From positions 248,001 through 312,000 of the forward strand of contig NZ_JAMQHS010000002.1 of NCBI RefSeq assembly GCF_023845585.1: a stretch of DNA of 64,000 bases, in the 5' to 3' direction. The translations under genes were made by a program, and so were the position numbers. Positions 37,319 through 45,428 of the stretch are shown here, one piece after another. The first letter of the stretch is position 1, and the number at the start of each line of letters is the position of its first letter. This stretch comes from Clostridium sp. CMCC3677 (GTDB lineage: Bacteria > Bacillota > Clostridia > Clostridiales > Clostridiaceae). Below the pieces are notes generated by a model. The model had not been told where the DNA came from and did not search any database. It worked only from the letters and a program-made list of their open reading frames with translations.

Positions 37319-38140
37319 TCACTTAATGCAACTAACAGCAATGCCTAGAGGTGTAACTAGCAATGGATGGTTTGGTTTTATAGTTTCTATACCAATAATC
37401 TTTTCAAAAACAGATGTAAATTCACTGAAACTACACGCTCCACCAACAACATAAATTTTATTTACATCATAGCCTTGTAAATGTTTTTTTACAATATAAG
37501 CCATCTTTTCTATAACCGGTTTGATAAGGATAAAATTATCTTTTTCTTTTTTAGAATCTTTTTTTAATTTTTCTGCTTCCTCAAAAGATATATTGTAATT
37601 CCCCGATAAAACTAAACTCATATGAGTACCACCTGTTGGTTCATCTGCTGTATATAATACTTTACCATCTTTTAAAATACTTACTCCAGTTGTACCACCA
37701 CCAACATCAACAACTGCTCCATCTTTTATTCCAAGTACTGCTGCTGCTGCAGTTGGTTCATCAATAATACTAACCAATTCTATATCAGCTGCTTCTAGTA
37801 CATTTCCAATTGCTTTTACATTTCCCTCTAAAGTTCCAGGTGGAATTGCTGTTGATCCATAACTTATAGTTGTACCTAAAACCTTCTCTACTTTAGCTTT
37901 TAACTTTTTTACTATTTCTATAGCACCAATAAAATCTACAACTAGTCCATCTTTCACAACAGATGCTGGATATGATGCTCCAGCTACTGGATTATTATTT
38001 TTGTCAACTACTGAAAGAACTATATTGGCTGTACCTAGATCTACTCCAACTTTTAAGTTATTACTAACTTCATTGCACTTTTCTTCTTTTATTAAATTAT
38101 AAAAAATATCTAACCCTTTGTTTGCATCATCTAACCCCAT
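37319..38140 (-). CDS. eutJ: EutJ-like actin-fold chaperone
   Basis: This 273-residue actin/Hsp70-type ATPase domain has GVDLGTANIVLSVVD (phosphate 1), DVGGGTTGVSILKDG (phosphate 2) and VVGGACSFSEF (adenosine motif). It matches EutJ of ethanolamine BMC loci, which is presumed to assist folding or assembly and is not an enzyme of the pathway. It starts two bases after pduL ends, with AAGGAG, and its 3' end is 10 bases from the next gene. Its presence in an otherwise Pdu-like set makes the locus a mixed type. Confidence 0.9.
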   Translation of the reverse strand: MGLDDANKGLDIFYNLIKEEKCNEVSNNLKVGVDLGTANIVLSVVDKNNNPVAGASYPASVVKDGLVVDFIGAIEIVKKLKAKVEKVLGTTISYGSTAIPPGTLEGNVKAIGNVLEAADIELVSIIDEPTAAAAVLGIKDGAVVDVGGGTTGVSILKDGKVLYTADEPTGGTHMSLVLSGNYNISFEEAEKLKKDSKKEKDNFILIKPVIEKMAYIVKKHLQGYDVNKIYVVGGACSFSEFTSVFEKIIGIETIKPNHPLLVTPLGIAVSCIK

Positions 38141-38142
38141 AG

Positions 38143-38799
38143 CTAAACTCCTTCAACTTTAGTAATTCTTATCTTATCACCATTTTTTAGTCCTGAAGCA
38201 TTAGCTTCATCCGTATCAATATGCATTTCTGGTACAAAATCATCTGAAATCCTAATAATTACATTGTGAAAAGTTACTTTTCTTGGACCATAACTAGTTA
38301 CATCTACTAACTCTCCATCTCTATATCCATATTTTTTTGCAAAGTCTGTAGATAAATGAATATGCCTCGCAGCAATTATTACACCCTGATCTATTTTTAT
38401 TTCCCCTTTAGGTCCCTTCAGTAATATTCCTGGAGTACCACTAAGTTTTCCTGATTGTCTTATAGGTGCATTTATACCTAATTTCATTTTATCTGATATT
38501 GAAACTTCTAATTGAGTAGATTCTCTCAATGGTCCAAGTACTCTTATTCTTTCAAAATATCCTTTCGGACCTCTAGCTTCAACTGTTTCATCATATGCAT
38601 ATTGTCCTGGCTGTCTCAACTCTTTTTTTATATTAGGTTTATAATTTTCTCCAAATAAGCCTTCAAGTTCCCTTAATCCAAGATGAATATGCTTATTAGA
38701 TATTCCTACGGGTATTAAACTTTCATTATACTTATTCAATTCTTCTATAACTGCTTTTGTAACAGTTAATATTATTTTTTCTATATCTACTTGAACCAT
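38143..38799 (-). CDS. pduL: Phosphotransacylase PduL
   Basis: This 218-residue enzyme converts acyl-CoA and phosphate into acyl-phosphate and free CoA inside the compartment. Zinc-ligand motifs are NKHIHLG near residue 35 and AARHIHLST near 145; QPGQYAYDETV and PEMHIDTDEANA are also family blocks. The first 20 residues (VDIEKIILTVTKAVIEELNK) form an encapsulation-type helix. It recycles CoA for the aldehyde dehydrogenase and allows ATP formation by a kinase encoded elsewhere. An AAGGGG site lies upstream of the ATG. Confidence 0.96.
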   Translation of the reverse strand: MVQVDIEKIILTVTKAVIEELNKYNESLIPVGISNKHIHLGLRELEGLFGENYKPNIKKELRQPGQYAYDETVEARGPKGYFERIRVLGPLRESTQLEVSISDKMKLGINAPIRQSGKLSGTPGILLKGPKGEIKIDQGVIIAARHIHLSTDFAKKYGYRDGELVDVTSYGPRKVTFHNVIIRISDDFVPEMHIDTDEANASGLKNGDKIRITKVEGV

Positions 38800-38824
38800 A
38801 TGAAATTTCTACCCCTTTCTTATA

Positions 38825-39103
38825 TTAAAGATTAGACTGTGGTAATATTTTTTCAGTATCTATATGTGGTCTTGGAATTACATGTATTGATACTACTTCT
38901 CCTACTTTTTGTGCCGCTGCTGCTCCTGCATCTGTTGCTGCTTTAACAGCTCCCACATCTCCTCTTACCATTACAGTTACTAGTCCTGATCCTATTTTTT
39001 CATATCCTACTAATGTTACATTAGCACTTTTAACCATAGCATCTGCTGCTTCTATAGCTCCTATTAAACCCTTTGTTTCTACCATTCCTAATGCATCTTT
39101 CAT
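38825..39103 (-). CDS. pduA: BMC-H shell protein PduA-type, copy 2
   Basis: This 92-residue single-domain shell protein forms hexamers tiling the facets. It reads [20 protein letters not shown] with the pore loop around KIGSGLV. It is almost identical to the protein encoded at 39208-39486 (changes confined to a few positions and the C-terminal tail), so the pair comes from a recent tandem duplication. I start it at the ATG after AAGGAGG; an upstream ATG would add 11 residues through the ribosome site. Confidence 0.95.
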   Translation of the reverse strand: MKDALGMVETKGLIGAIEAADAMVKSANVTLVGYEKIGSGLVTVMVRGDVGAVKAATDAGAAAAQKVGEVVSIHVIPRPHIDTEKILPQSNL

Positions 39104-39207
39104 AATAATATCCTCCTTAAAATCAATCATTAACAATATTCCAAATATTCAGAACATATTTTTTAAAACAAATTCCTTAATAATATTATTTAACTTAATC
39201 TTAGTTA

Positions 39208-39486
39208 TTAATTTTCAACTTTTGGTATTAATTTTTCAGTATCCATATGTGGTCTTGGAATTACGTGTATTGATACTACTTCTCCTACTTTTTGTGCTGC
39301 TGCTGCTCCTGCATCTGTTGCTGCTTTAACAGCTCCCACATCTCCTCTTACCATTACAGTTACTAGTCCTGATCCTATTTTTTCATATCCTACTAATATT
39401 ACGTTAGCACTTTTAACCATAGCATCTGCTGCCTCTATAGCCCCTATTAATCCCTTTGTTTCTACCATTCCTAATGCATCATGCAT
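39208..39486 (-). CDS. pduA: BMC-H shell protein PduA-type, copy 1
   Basis: This 92-residue hexameric facet protein has the same sequence core as its neighbour at 38825-39103, including the ribosome-site region AGGAGGATATTATT. It differs at residue 2 (His for Lys), residue 30 (Ile for Thr) and the tail after PRPH. The pore-lining KIGSGLV is identical, so both probably pass the same small polar metabolites. A 104-base gap separates the two copies. Confidence 0.95.
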   Translation of the reverse strand: MHDALGMVETKGLIGAIEAADAMVKSANVILVGYEKIGSGLVTVMVRGDVGAVKAATDAGAAAAQKVGEVVSIHVIPRPHMDTEKLIPKVEN

Positions 39487-39501
39487 AATAATATCCTCCT
39501 C

Positions 39502-40002
39502 TTATTTCTTTATTTCATTAAAATGTATACAAGAAATTCTAGGTTCTCCTTTTTTTCTTGAACACATTGGGTCCATACATAAATTGCATATTATATTTTT
39601 TTCTTCGACTGTCTTAATATCTTCTTTATCACTTAATCTTTTTATTTCCTCATTAGATTTATGTTCATTTTCTACTTTATTAACTTTTTTTTTACTTTCT
39701 AAGGATGTAGTAGCTTTGTTCTTAGCAAATATAATATTTTTTAATTCAGAGTTAGGTCTAGGTATAATAGATGTAGACACTACTTTATTAACTAAAGCCG
39801 CTGAAGCAGATGCAGATTGAATTGCAGCTTTTACAGCACCAACATCACCCTTTATTTTAACTACAACTGTTCCACCTTTTGAATTTTCATATCCTATGAC
39901 CTCTACATTAGATGATTTCACAGCAGTATCAGCTGCTTCTATTCCAGCTACAAGACCAATTGTTTCAATAAGTCCTAAAGCAAAGCTCTCCAGTTTAACC
40001 AC
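39502..40002 (-). CDS. pduK: BMC-H shell protein with Cys-rich tail (PduK-like)
   Basis: This protein of about 166 residues has an N-terminal BMC domain (LGLIETIGLVAGIEAADTAV, pore loop NSKGGTV), a Lys/Glu-rich linker of about 45 residues, and a C-terminal motif CNLCMDPMCSRKKGEPRISC. That motif has four Cys and probably holds an iron-sulfur cluster, as proposed for PduK. Start is uncertain: GTG at 40002 overlaps the AAGGGGG ribosome site, so initiation may be at a nearby non-ATG codon. It is a third hexamer-forming protein of this shell. Confidence 0.85.
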   Translation of the reverse strand: MVKLESFALGLIETIGLVAGIEAADTAVKSSNVEVIGYENSKGGTVVVKIKGDVGAVKAAIQSASASAALVNKVVSTSIIPRPNSELKNIIFAKNKATTSLESKKKVNKVENEHKSNEEIKRLSDKEDIKTVEEKNIICNLCMDPMCSRKKGEPRISCIHFNEIKK

Positions 40003-40065
40003 CCCCTTAAATAATTTTTATTTAAAAATAAGCTATATACAAATTTAAAATAATAAATTCTAAAA

Positions 40066-40884
40066 TTAAATGTAAGGAGTACTTTGTGAAGTAGGTGTAC
40101 TTCCTATTTTAGATAAAATATTTGTACCTAATTCTCTTGCTGTAATTAAAGCTTGTTTAACGGCTTCTGAATCACCATAAATTGTTGTTACACATTCATT
40201 GCTATAACTAGTTTTATAAGCTGGTGACCAGTGATCTATTATATCAACATTTGATGCTTTTAAAGCACTATCTGCCATTAGAAGTCCTATTGCTGCTGGA
40301 GCTCCTACTATAACTCCAAATGCTGTTCCTATAGGTGCATTAAAAGCCTTATTGCAAGCGTAACTAGCTCTTGGGGTATATTGAATTTCTAGATGTCCAC
40401 ATTCATTAATGTATAGATTACCAAATGTTCTATTTAAATCATTTAGAGTAATTTCTACAGCTTGTCTTACATCTGACACATCATCTGCTCCAAAAACTAT
40501 TAATACTCCATGACCCGCATTACCTTTTGTATCTCTTGCAAGTTCAACTTTTATTATTTCTGAATTAGTTCCTTTTACAGCCTCATCAGCAGAAATTATC
40601 TGTGCACTTGCACCAGTACGTGCTCCTATTATTCCAATAGATCTATATTTTTTAGAAACATTCATCTTATTAAGTAGTAATTCATTTACATTGGCTATAA
40701 CAAGACCTACTGTATCTCCAATTGCACTTCCAACAAACTCAGGAATATCATTTTCAAAACTAATCTTATTATTCTGAAAATTTTGTATATTTTTTAATTC
40801 TTCTTTATTTTCATTCGTATCAATTGTATTTTCTACATTTTTCAAAACTTCAGATATAATATTTCTCATTAATTGCTCCTGCAC
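40066..40884 (-). CDS. pduB: BMC-T shell protein PduB
   Basis: This protein of about 272 residues has two fused BMC domains forming trimers, and it matches PduB block for block: FVGSAIGDTVGLVIANV, YRSIGIIGARTGASAQI, ELARDTKGNAGHGVL, YTPRASYACNKAFNAPIG and GVIVGAPAAIGLLMADSAL. The N-terminal helix (QEQLMRNIISEVLKNV) parallels the PduB segment that tethers cargo to the shell. GTG at 40884 fits the AGGAGGAG spacing; an ATG at 40869 preceded by GGAG could give a shorter form, reminiscent of PduB/PduB'. Confidence 0.94.
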   Translation of the reverse strand: MQEQLMRNIISEVLKNVENTIDTNENKEELKNIQNFQNNKISFENDIPEFVGSAIGDTVGLVIANVNELLLNKMNVSKKYRSIGIIGARTGASAQIISADEAVKGTNSEIIKVELARDTKGNAGHGVLIVFGADDVSDVRQAVEITLNDLNRTFGNLYINECGHLEIQYTPRASYACNKAFNAPIGTAFGVIVGAPAAIGLLMADSALKASNVDIIDHWSPAYKTSYSNECVTTIYGDSEAVKQALITARELGTNILSKIGSTPTSQSTPYI

Positions 40885-41081
40885 AATCAATCTCCTCCTA
40901 TGAATTTAATATTTTAAGTTATATATATTTTATTAAACTAGGAATTACTGTAAATTAACAGCTAATCAAATTCTCTTTATTTGTATAATTTAATATTTAC
41001 ATTAAACATTCAAAACTTTGTTAAAAAAATTACAAATGCTTTTAAAATTTTCTATATAATTTTTTTTGAAAAATACCTATT

Positions 41082-41120
41082 TTGTTATAATCGTATATTT
41101 ATTTATACTTTTTATAACAA
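41082..41120 (-). promoter_or_regulatory. Inverted repeat in the adh-pduB gap
   Basis: TTGTTATA (41082-41089) and TATAACAA (41113-41120) are exact inverted repeats in the 355-base gap between the alcohol dehydrogenase stop and pduB. The gap holds no gene. It could contain an internal promoter or operator letting the shell genes be expressed apart from the dehydrogenase; no T-tailed terminator is seen. Confidence 0.35.
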
Positions 41121-41239
41121 TAATCAACTATAGCATACAGATTTTATTAATTAATACTCTGTGATAATTAACATGGCATTGTAATTACTTTTTTGCTGTT
41201 AATTATTTAACAAGTATTTTCAAAAAAAATTATGCCTTT

Positions 41240-42403
41240 TTAATTTCCATTATAAGCTTTAATTAAAACATCTCTTAAACCTTTTTCATCAACAGTTCTT
41301 GGATTTCCGCCAGTACAAATATCCTGCATCGCTCTACCACACATTGAATCCAAAGCTTCTTTAAATGAACTTTCATCAATTCCAAAATCTTTTATTCTTA
41401 TTGGTATATTTACAGATTGCAATAAAGCTTTTAAAGCTTTCCCAAACATTACTACACCTTCTTTAAAATCAGTATGTGGTAATCCTAATAACCTAGCTAT
41501 CTCTGTATATCTCTTAGCAGCCTTAAAATCATAGCAATCATTTTCATCAAATAATGATGAATTGTATTCTACAACATACGGTAAAAGAACTGCGTTAGAT
41601 CTACCATGGGTTATTCCAAAAGTTGCACCTAATGCATGAGCTAGACTGTGATTTATTCCAAGTCCAGCATTTTCAAATGCTATTCCAGCCATACAAGATG
41701 CATTATGAATTTTCATTCTTGCTTCTTGATCTATTCCATTTTTAAATGCTTTTTCTGCATAATCAAATATTGTGGAAATTGCTTCTTTTGCTAATGCATC
41801 AGTATACTCTGATGCCCCTATTGATACATATGCTTCAAGAGCATGAGTTAATACATCTAATGCTGTATCAGCAGTTACTGTAGGTGGAACACTTTTTGTA
41901 AAATTCCAATCTAACAATGCAACATCTGCGTACATAATATCACTTTTTAGTGGTATTTTAGTATGTGTTGATGCATCAGTTATAACTGCATACGATGTTA
42001 CTTCTGATCCAGTTCCACTTGTAGTAGGAATCGCTATAAAATATGGTTTTTCTTGATTTGAAGAAGGCAATTTTTGCTTTAGTACATCTAAAAAATAAAT
42101 CATAGCTTTTGAAGCATCAATTACAGATCCTCCACCTATAGCAATTATAGTATCTGCACCATAATCTAAAAATTTTTTAAATCCATGGGTAACTACTTCC
42201 ATTGTTGGTTCAGGTTCTACCTCTGTAAATACTTCATAATTTATTCCATTTTCTTTTAATATACTTGTTACTGGATCGATTACACCAAGCTTGGACATAA
42301 CTTTATCAGTAACTATAAATATTCCTTTTGACTTAAGATCTCTTAAATGTTGCACAGCATTATCTTCATACAATATTTGCGCTGGAACCTTAAAACTTTT
42401 CAT
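41240..42403 (-). CDS. pduQ: Iron-containing alcohol dehydrogenase (PduQ-like)
   Basis: This 387-residue group III (Fe-dependent) alcohol dehydrogenase has NAD-binding GGGSVIDASK and TTSGTGSEV. Metal ligands are visible in TALDVLTHALEAY, NHSLAHALG and HGRSNAVLLPY. In BMC operons such enzymes reduce part of the aldehyde to alcohol to regenerate NAD+, or oxidise an alcohol to feed the aldehyde dehydrogenase. It is the promoter-proximal gene and is separated from the shell genes by 355 bases. No clear encapsulation peptide is visible. GGAGG lies 10 bases before the ATG. Confidence 0.92.
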   Translation of the reverse strand: MKSFKVPAQILYEDNAVQHLRDLKSKGIFIVTDKVMSKLGVIDPVTSILKENGINYEVFTEVEPEPTMEVVTHGFKKFLDYGADTIIAIGGGSVIDASKAMIYFLDVLKQKLPSSNQEKPYFIAIPTTSGTGSEVTSYAVITDASTHTKIPLKSDIMYADVALLDWNFTKSVPPTVTADTALDVLTHALEAYVSIGASEYTDALAKEAISTIFDYAEKAFKNGIDQEARMKIHNASCMAGIAFENAGLGINHSLAHALGATFGITHGRSNAVLLPYVVEYNSSLFDENDCYDFKAAKRYTEIARLLGLPHTDFKEGVVMFGKALKALLQSVNIPIRIKDFGIDESSFKEALDSMCGRAMQDICTGGNPRTVDEKGLRDVLIKAYNGN

Positions 42404-42534
42404 CTCCTTAATACCTCCATTTTATTTTTGGAGAATATACAGCTTGTTAATTTAATAACATTCCTAATTAATTTGATTTTACCATATTAAACATAAATTT
42501 CAAGTAATTTTTTATAAAATTGAAAAATATTTTT

Positions 42535-42548
42535 AAATCACTTGATTT
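42535..42548 (-). promoter_or_regulatory. Small palindrome in the BMC operon leader
   Basis: AAATCA-CT-TGATTT (plus strand) has exact 6-bp arms and lies about 60 bases downstream of the candidate -10 box. It is a possible operator for an unlinked regulator. Confidence 0.3.
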
Positions 42549-42606
42549 ATACATATTTTTCTCTTATAAATATACTTGTTATGGTACTTTTTTCTATGTT
42601 TAATTA

Positions 42607-42636
42607 ATTATAACAAAATTCTGAAAATTTGTACAA
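42607..42636 (-). promoter_or_regulatory. Candidate promoter of the BMC operon
   Basis: On the minus strand, TTGTAC (42636-42631) and TATAAT (42612-42607) are 18 bp apart. This implies a leader of about 200 nt before the alcohol dehydrogenase, long enough for regulation. Confidence 0.5.
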
Positions 42637-42733
42637 TGATTTTTTTTATTTTTTCCTTTTAACTATGTTAATATTTTAACTTATATTCGTATCATTGATT
42701 CAATTTACAATCTACTTATCTAATGTATTTAAA

Positions 42734-42778
42734 AAAACAAAAAGCAAAGAAATTTATACAATCTTTGCTTCTTGTTTT
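42734..42778 (-). terminator. Terminator of the 101-residue gene
   Basis: The stem AAACAAAAAGCAAAGA pairs with TCTTTGCTTCTTGTTT (one mismatch) and is followed by a T-run on the minus strand. It insulates the BMC promoter from upstream transcription. Confidence 0.85.
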
Positions 42779-42803
42779 AGCTCTGTTTTTAAGTAAAATA
42801 TTT

Positions 42804-43109
42804 CTATTTCTTTATTTGAGAATTTAATTTATCATAAAGATTATTTAAATGCTCTATATCTACATTCTGATTTTTAAGATTTTCCATTCTTCTATCTATT
42901 ATTTCCAATGTATATTTTGCCTCTTTAAAATCTTTATCTTTAATACAATTATTAGTATATGTTAATAAATAATCTATTTTTAAAACATCTTCTGCTAAAT
43001 CTTCTTTATCTTCATTAACTAAGCTAACCAATAAAGAATAGACTTTAGGAGTTGTTGTACTTTTTGTTTCTTTTAATAAATCATTGTTTCTACTGTTTCT
43101 TTTCGCCAT
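42804..43109 (-). CDS. Hypothetical helical protein, 101 residues
   Basis: I do not recognise this protein. It has a basic N-terminus (MAKRNSRNN) followed by predicted helices rich in Lys, Asp and Leu, with a possible coiled coil in the last third (YTLEIIDRRMENLKNQNVDIEHLNNLYDKL). It has no signal peptide or membrane segment. GAGGTG precedes the ATG and a terminator follows, supporting a real single-gene unit. Function unknown. Confidence 0.6.
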   Translation of the reverse strand: MAKRNSRNNDLLKETKSTTTPKVYSLLVSLVNEDKEDLAEDVLKIDYLLTYTNNCIKDKDFKEAKYTLEIIDRRMENLKNQNVDIEHLNNLYDKLNSQIKK

Positions 43110-43331
43110 TTTTACACCTCTTTCTAGTGAAATAATATATCTTAAGTTTTAACTATGGAGTTGCTAATTTATTTGATATATTATCATTCATTTTATTTAC
43201 TAATTAGATTTTCATTATAAATTATTGCATAAAAAATTTCAATATTGAAGACAATACTTTCATTTTTAATAAATGTATTTATTAATTATTCATAAAATTT
43301 AGCATTAAATAGATAATTATTTTTACATATT

Positions 43332-43376
43332 AGAATCCCCTCAAAATATACAGTATATTCTAAGGGGATTCTTTTT
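43332..43376. terminator. Terminator at the end of tcyP
   Basis: A 10-bp GC-containing stem AGAATCCCCT/AGGGGATTCT has a 21-base loop. The T-run is on the plus-strand side and overlaps the tcyP stop, so it may be weaker for the minus strand. Confidence 0.65.
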
Positions 43377-44766
43377 ACTTACTATTAATAATTTTTTCTT
43401 TATCTATTTTATCAAAACTATTTGCAACAGTAACAGCTGTTACCATTGTTCCATTTACATTAAGCATTGTACGACCCATATCAAGAATTGGATCTATTGC
43501 AAGAATACCACCTGCTAATGAGAAATAATTTCCCATTCCCATACCTGATATTACTACAGACACTGCCATAGTAGCAGTACCTGGAAGTCCTGCAATTCCA
43601 AGCGAACTTATTACTATTATTACTAGTAACATTCCATAAAAGCTAAAATTCATTGGTGTTCCTGACATATTAGCAATTGTAACTGCCATTAGTGCTGGAT
43701 ATATAGCTGCACATCCATTCATTCCTGCATTAGATCCTAAACTTCCAACAAAGCTTGCTATTCCGTCATCTACTCCAACCTTTTCTGTTAATGTATCTAT
43801 TGTTACAGGTAATGTACCTAAACTAGATCGTGAAGTAAAAGCCAATATTAAAGGTTCCATTGTATTTTTTAAATACTTAATAGGATTCAAACCATTAAGA
43901 GCTATTATCACTAAATGTATTACAAACACTATAGCTATACTAACATATAAAGCTATTATGAAATCTAATACGCTCATAAGTGCTGGTATTCCCCTTGCTG
44001 CAATTGTATTTGCAAGTAATGCTATTACTGCATAAGGCATAAATTTAATTACCGTCATAGCTACACTTGTAGTAATTTTGTATGCTGCTTCTACTAAATC
44101 TTTAGCTGGTTTTATTATATCAGAATATTTCTTTTTAAGTCTATTCATTGCAGCTCCTATAAATCCTGCAAAAATAACAACTCCAACAACATTTGCATCT
44201 GCCATAGCTTTAACTGGATTTGATGGAAGCAATCCTCTAAAAGTATCAACTACAGAACTTATTTCTTTCATTTCTGAATTATTTTGAATAGGTCCAAAAC
44301 CTACACCTAATTTAAATAAATTTCCTATAACAATTCCAACTATAGCAGCAATTGTAGTTGTACCGAGTAAAATAAATAATGACCTAAATGTAAGTTTTCC
44401 TAATTTTTCGCCTTCTTTCATATTAATAATCACTCTTATTATTGAAAGAAATACTAAAGGAATAACTAGCATCTTTAGTAAATCCATAAATCCATAGCCA
44501 AACAATCCATACCACTTTGTAACTTCACCTATCCATGTTATATTATCTGTTGTTTCTGGTAATCCTGCTGCTACTTGTATCACACCTCCAAGTAGCAATC
44601 CTAAAATAGTTGCTAAAATCATTCTTTTAGAAAAATTCACTTTTTTTCTCTCAAGAACTTTTATTAAATAAAACGTTCCTATTAAAATTCCTATAAATAA
44701 TATAGTTTTAAAATTTGTTACCATTAAAAAATCTGTTAAAAATGTACTGTTCATCATATTCCCCAT
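43375..44766 (-). CDS. tcyP: L-cystine/sodium symporter TcyP
   Basis: This 463-residue polytopic carrier of the dicarboxylate/amino acid:cation symporter family has about eight helices plus re-entrant loops. DLLKMLVIPLVFLSIIRVI, AFTSRSSLGTLPVTID (the Ser-rich hairpin) and FVGSLGSNAGMNGCAAIYPALMAV match the TcyP branch for cystine uptake rather than the glutamate branch. It is a single-gene unit. A palindrome just upstream of the start codon suggests regulation, plausibly by sulfur supply. Together with the SAM-riboswitch transporter, the window holds two sulfur-amino-acid importers. Confidence 0.88.
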   Translation of the reverse strand: MGNMMNSTFLTDFLMVTNFKTILFIGILIGTFYLIKVLERKKVNFSKRMILATILGLLLGGVIQVAAGLPETTDNITWIGEVTKWYGLFGYGFMDLLKMLVIPLVFLSIIRVIINMKEGEKLGKLTFRSLFILLGTTTIAAIVGIVIGNLFKLGVGFGPIQNNSEMKEISSVVDTFRGLLPSNPVKAMADANVVGVVIFAGFIGAAMNRLKKKYSDIIKPAKDLVEAAYKITTSVAMTVIKFMPYAVIALLANTIAARGIPALMSVLDFIIALYVSIAIVFVIHLVIIALNGLNPIKYLKNTMEPLILAFTSRSSLGTLPVTIDTLTEKVGVDDGIASFVGSLGSNAGMNGCAAIYPALMAVTIANMSGTPMNFSFYGMLLVIIVISSLGIAGLPGTATMAVSVVISGMGMGNYFSLAGGILAIDPILDMGRTMLNVNGTMVTAVTVANSFDKIDKEKIINSK

Positions 44767-44793
44767 CCTTTGTTTATTATTCCTATAGGTTTA

Positions 44794-44811
44794 GTATGAT
44801 TTATATCATAC
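44794..44811 (-). promoter_or_regulatory. Perfect palindrome upstream of tcyP
   Basis: GTATGATTTATATCATAC has exact 7-bp arms with a 4-base centre and begins 28 bases before the tcyP start. It is a candidate operator; the regulator is unknown. Confidence 0.45.
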
Positions 44812-44984
44812 CTAGAAATTTTAATTATGTCAATATAATTTATATACAAATATTTTTTATACAATTCTTATATTGTGTAATTTGTAATATCTAATTCTAA
44901 ATAAATCTTCCAGAAAATTTTTACAAGTATTTATATAATAGGTTATGTTTTAAATATGTGTTAATATATGAATAGCTATATAAT

Positions 44985-45019
44985 AAAATAAGCGATACTA
45001 AATCACTTAGTATCGCTTT
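44985..45019 (-). terminator. Terminator of the 77-residue gene
   Basis: The 11-bp stem AGCGATACTAA/TTAGTATCGCT with a 5-base loop is followed on the minus strand by TATTTTATT. Confidence 0.88.
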
Positions 45020-45030
45020 AAATTAATTTC

Positions 45031-45264
45031 TTAAATTGTTTGCATATCTTTATATATCTTATCAATAATTTCCATTCTTTCTTCTCCAAGTACATTTGAT
45101 AATTTAACAGATACAAATCCATTCTTATATACATTATTTGCTACTAATATTTTAGATATTTTACTTTCCATCTTCTCATAAGTTAATAATCCCTCTAAGT
45201 ATGTATCAACAAAATCCTTTAAGCATGTTGCTAATTCCGATGGATTCTTATAAATAGTTCTCAT
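45031..45264 (-). CDS. Conserved small clostridial protein (TIGR04540-like), 77 residues
   Basis: This short soluble helical protein starts MRTIYKNPSELATCLKDFVD and ends around NVLGEERMEIIDKIYK. From memory this pattern is shared by a small clostridial family annotated TIGR04540, of unknown function; I cannot confirm the match here. GGAGG lies eight bases before the ATG and a good terminator follows, so the gene is well supported. No operon partner. Confidence 0.7.
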   Translation of the reverse strand: MRTIYKNPSELATCLKDFVDTYLEGLLTYEKMESKISKILVANNVYKNGFVSVKLSNVLGEERMEIIDKIYKDMQTI

Positions 45265-45428
45265 AATGGTTCCTCCAATAATTTATTATGTATTTACAAA
45301 CTTATTATATAATACATTTATAAAGTTTCCTATACTTAAAAGTGACTTTAAATATTAAATTACTTCTTTTATTTAAATTAATCTAATATTTATCATATAA
45401 TCTAACAAAAATTCATAGCATTATAATT

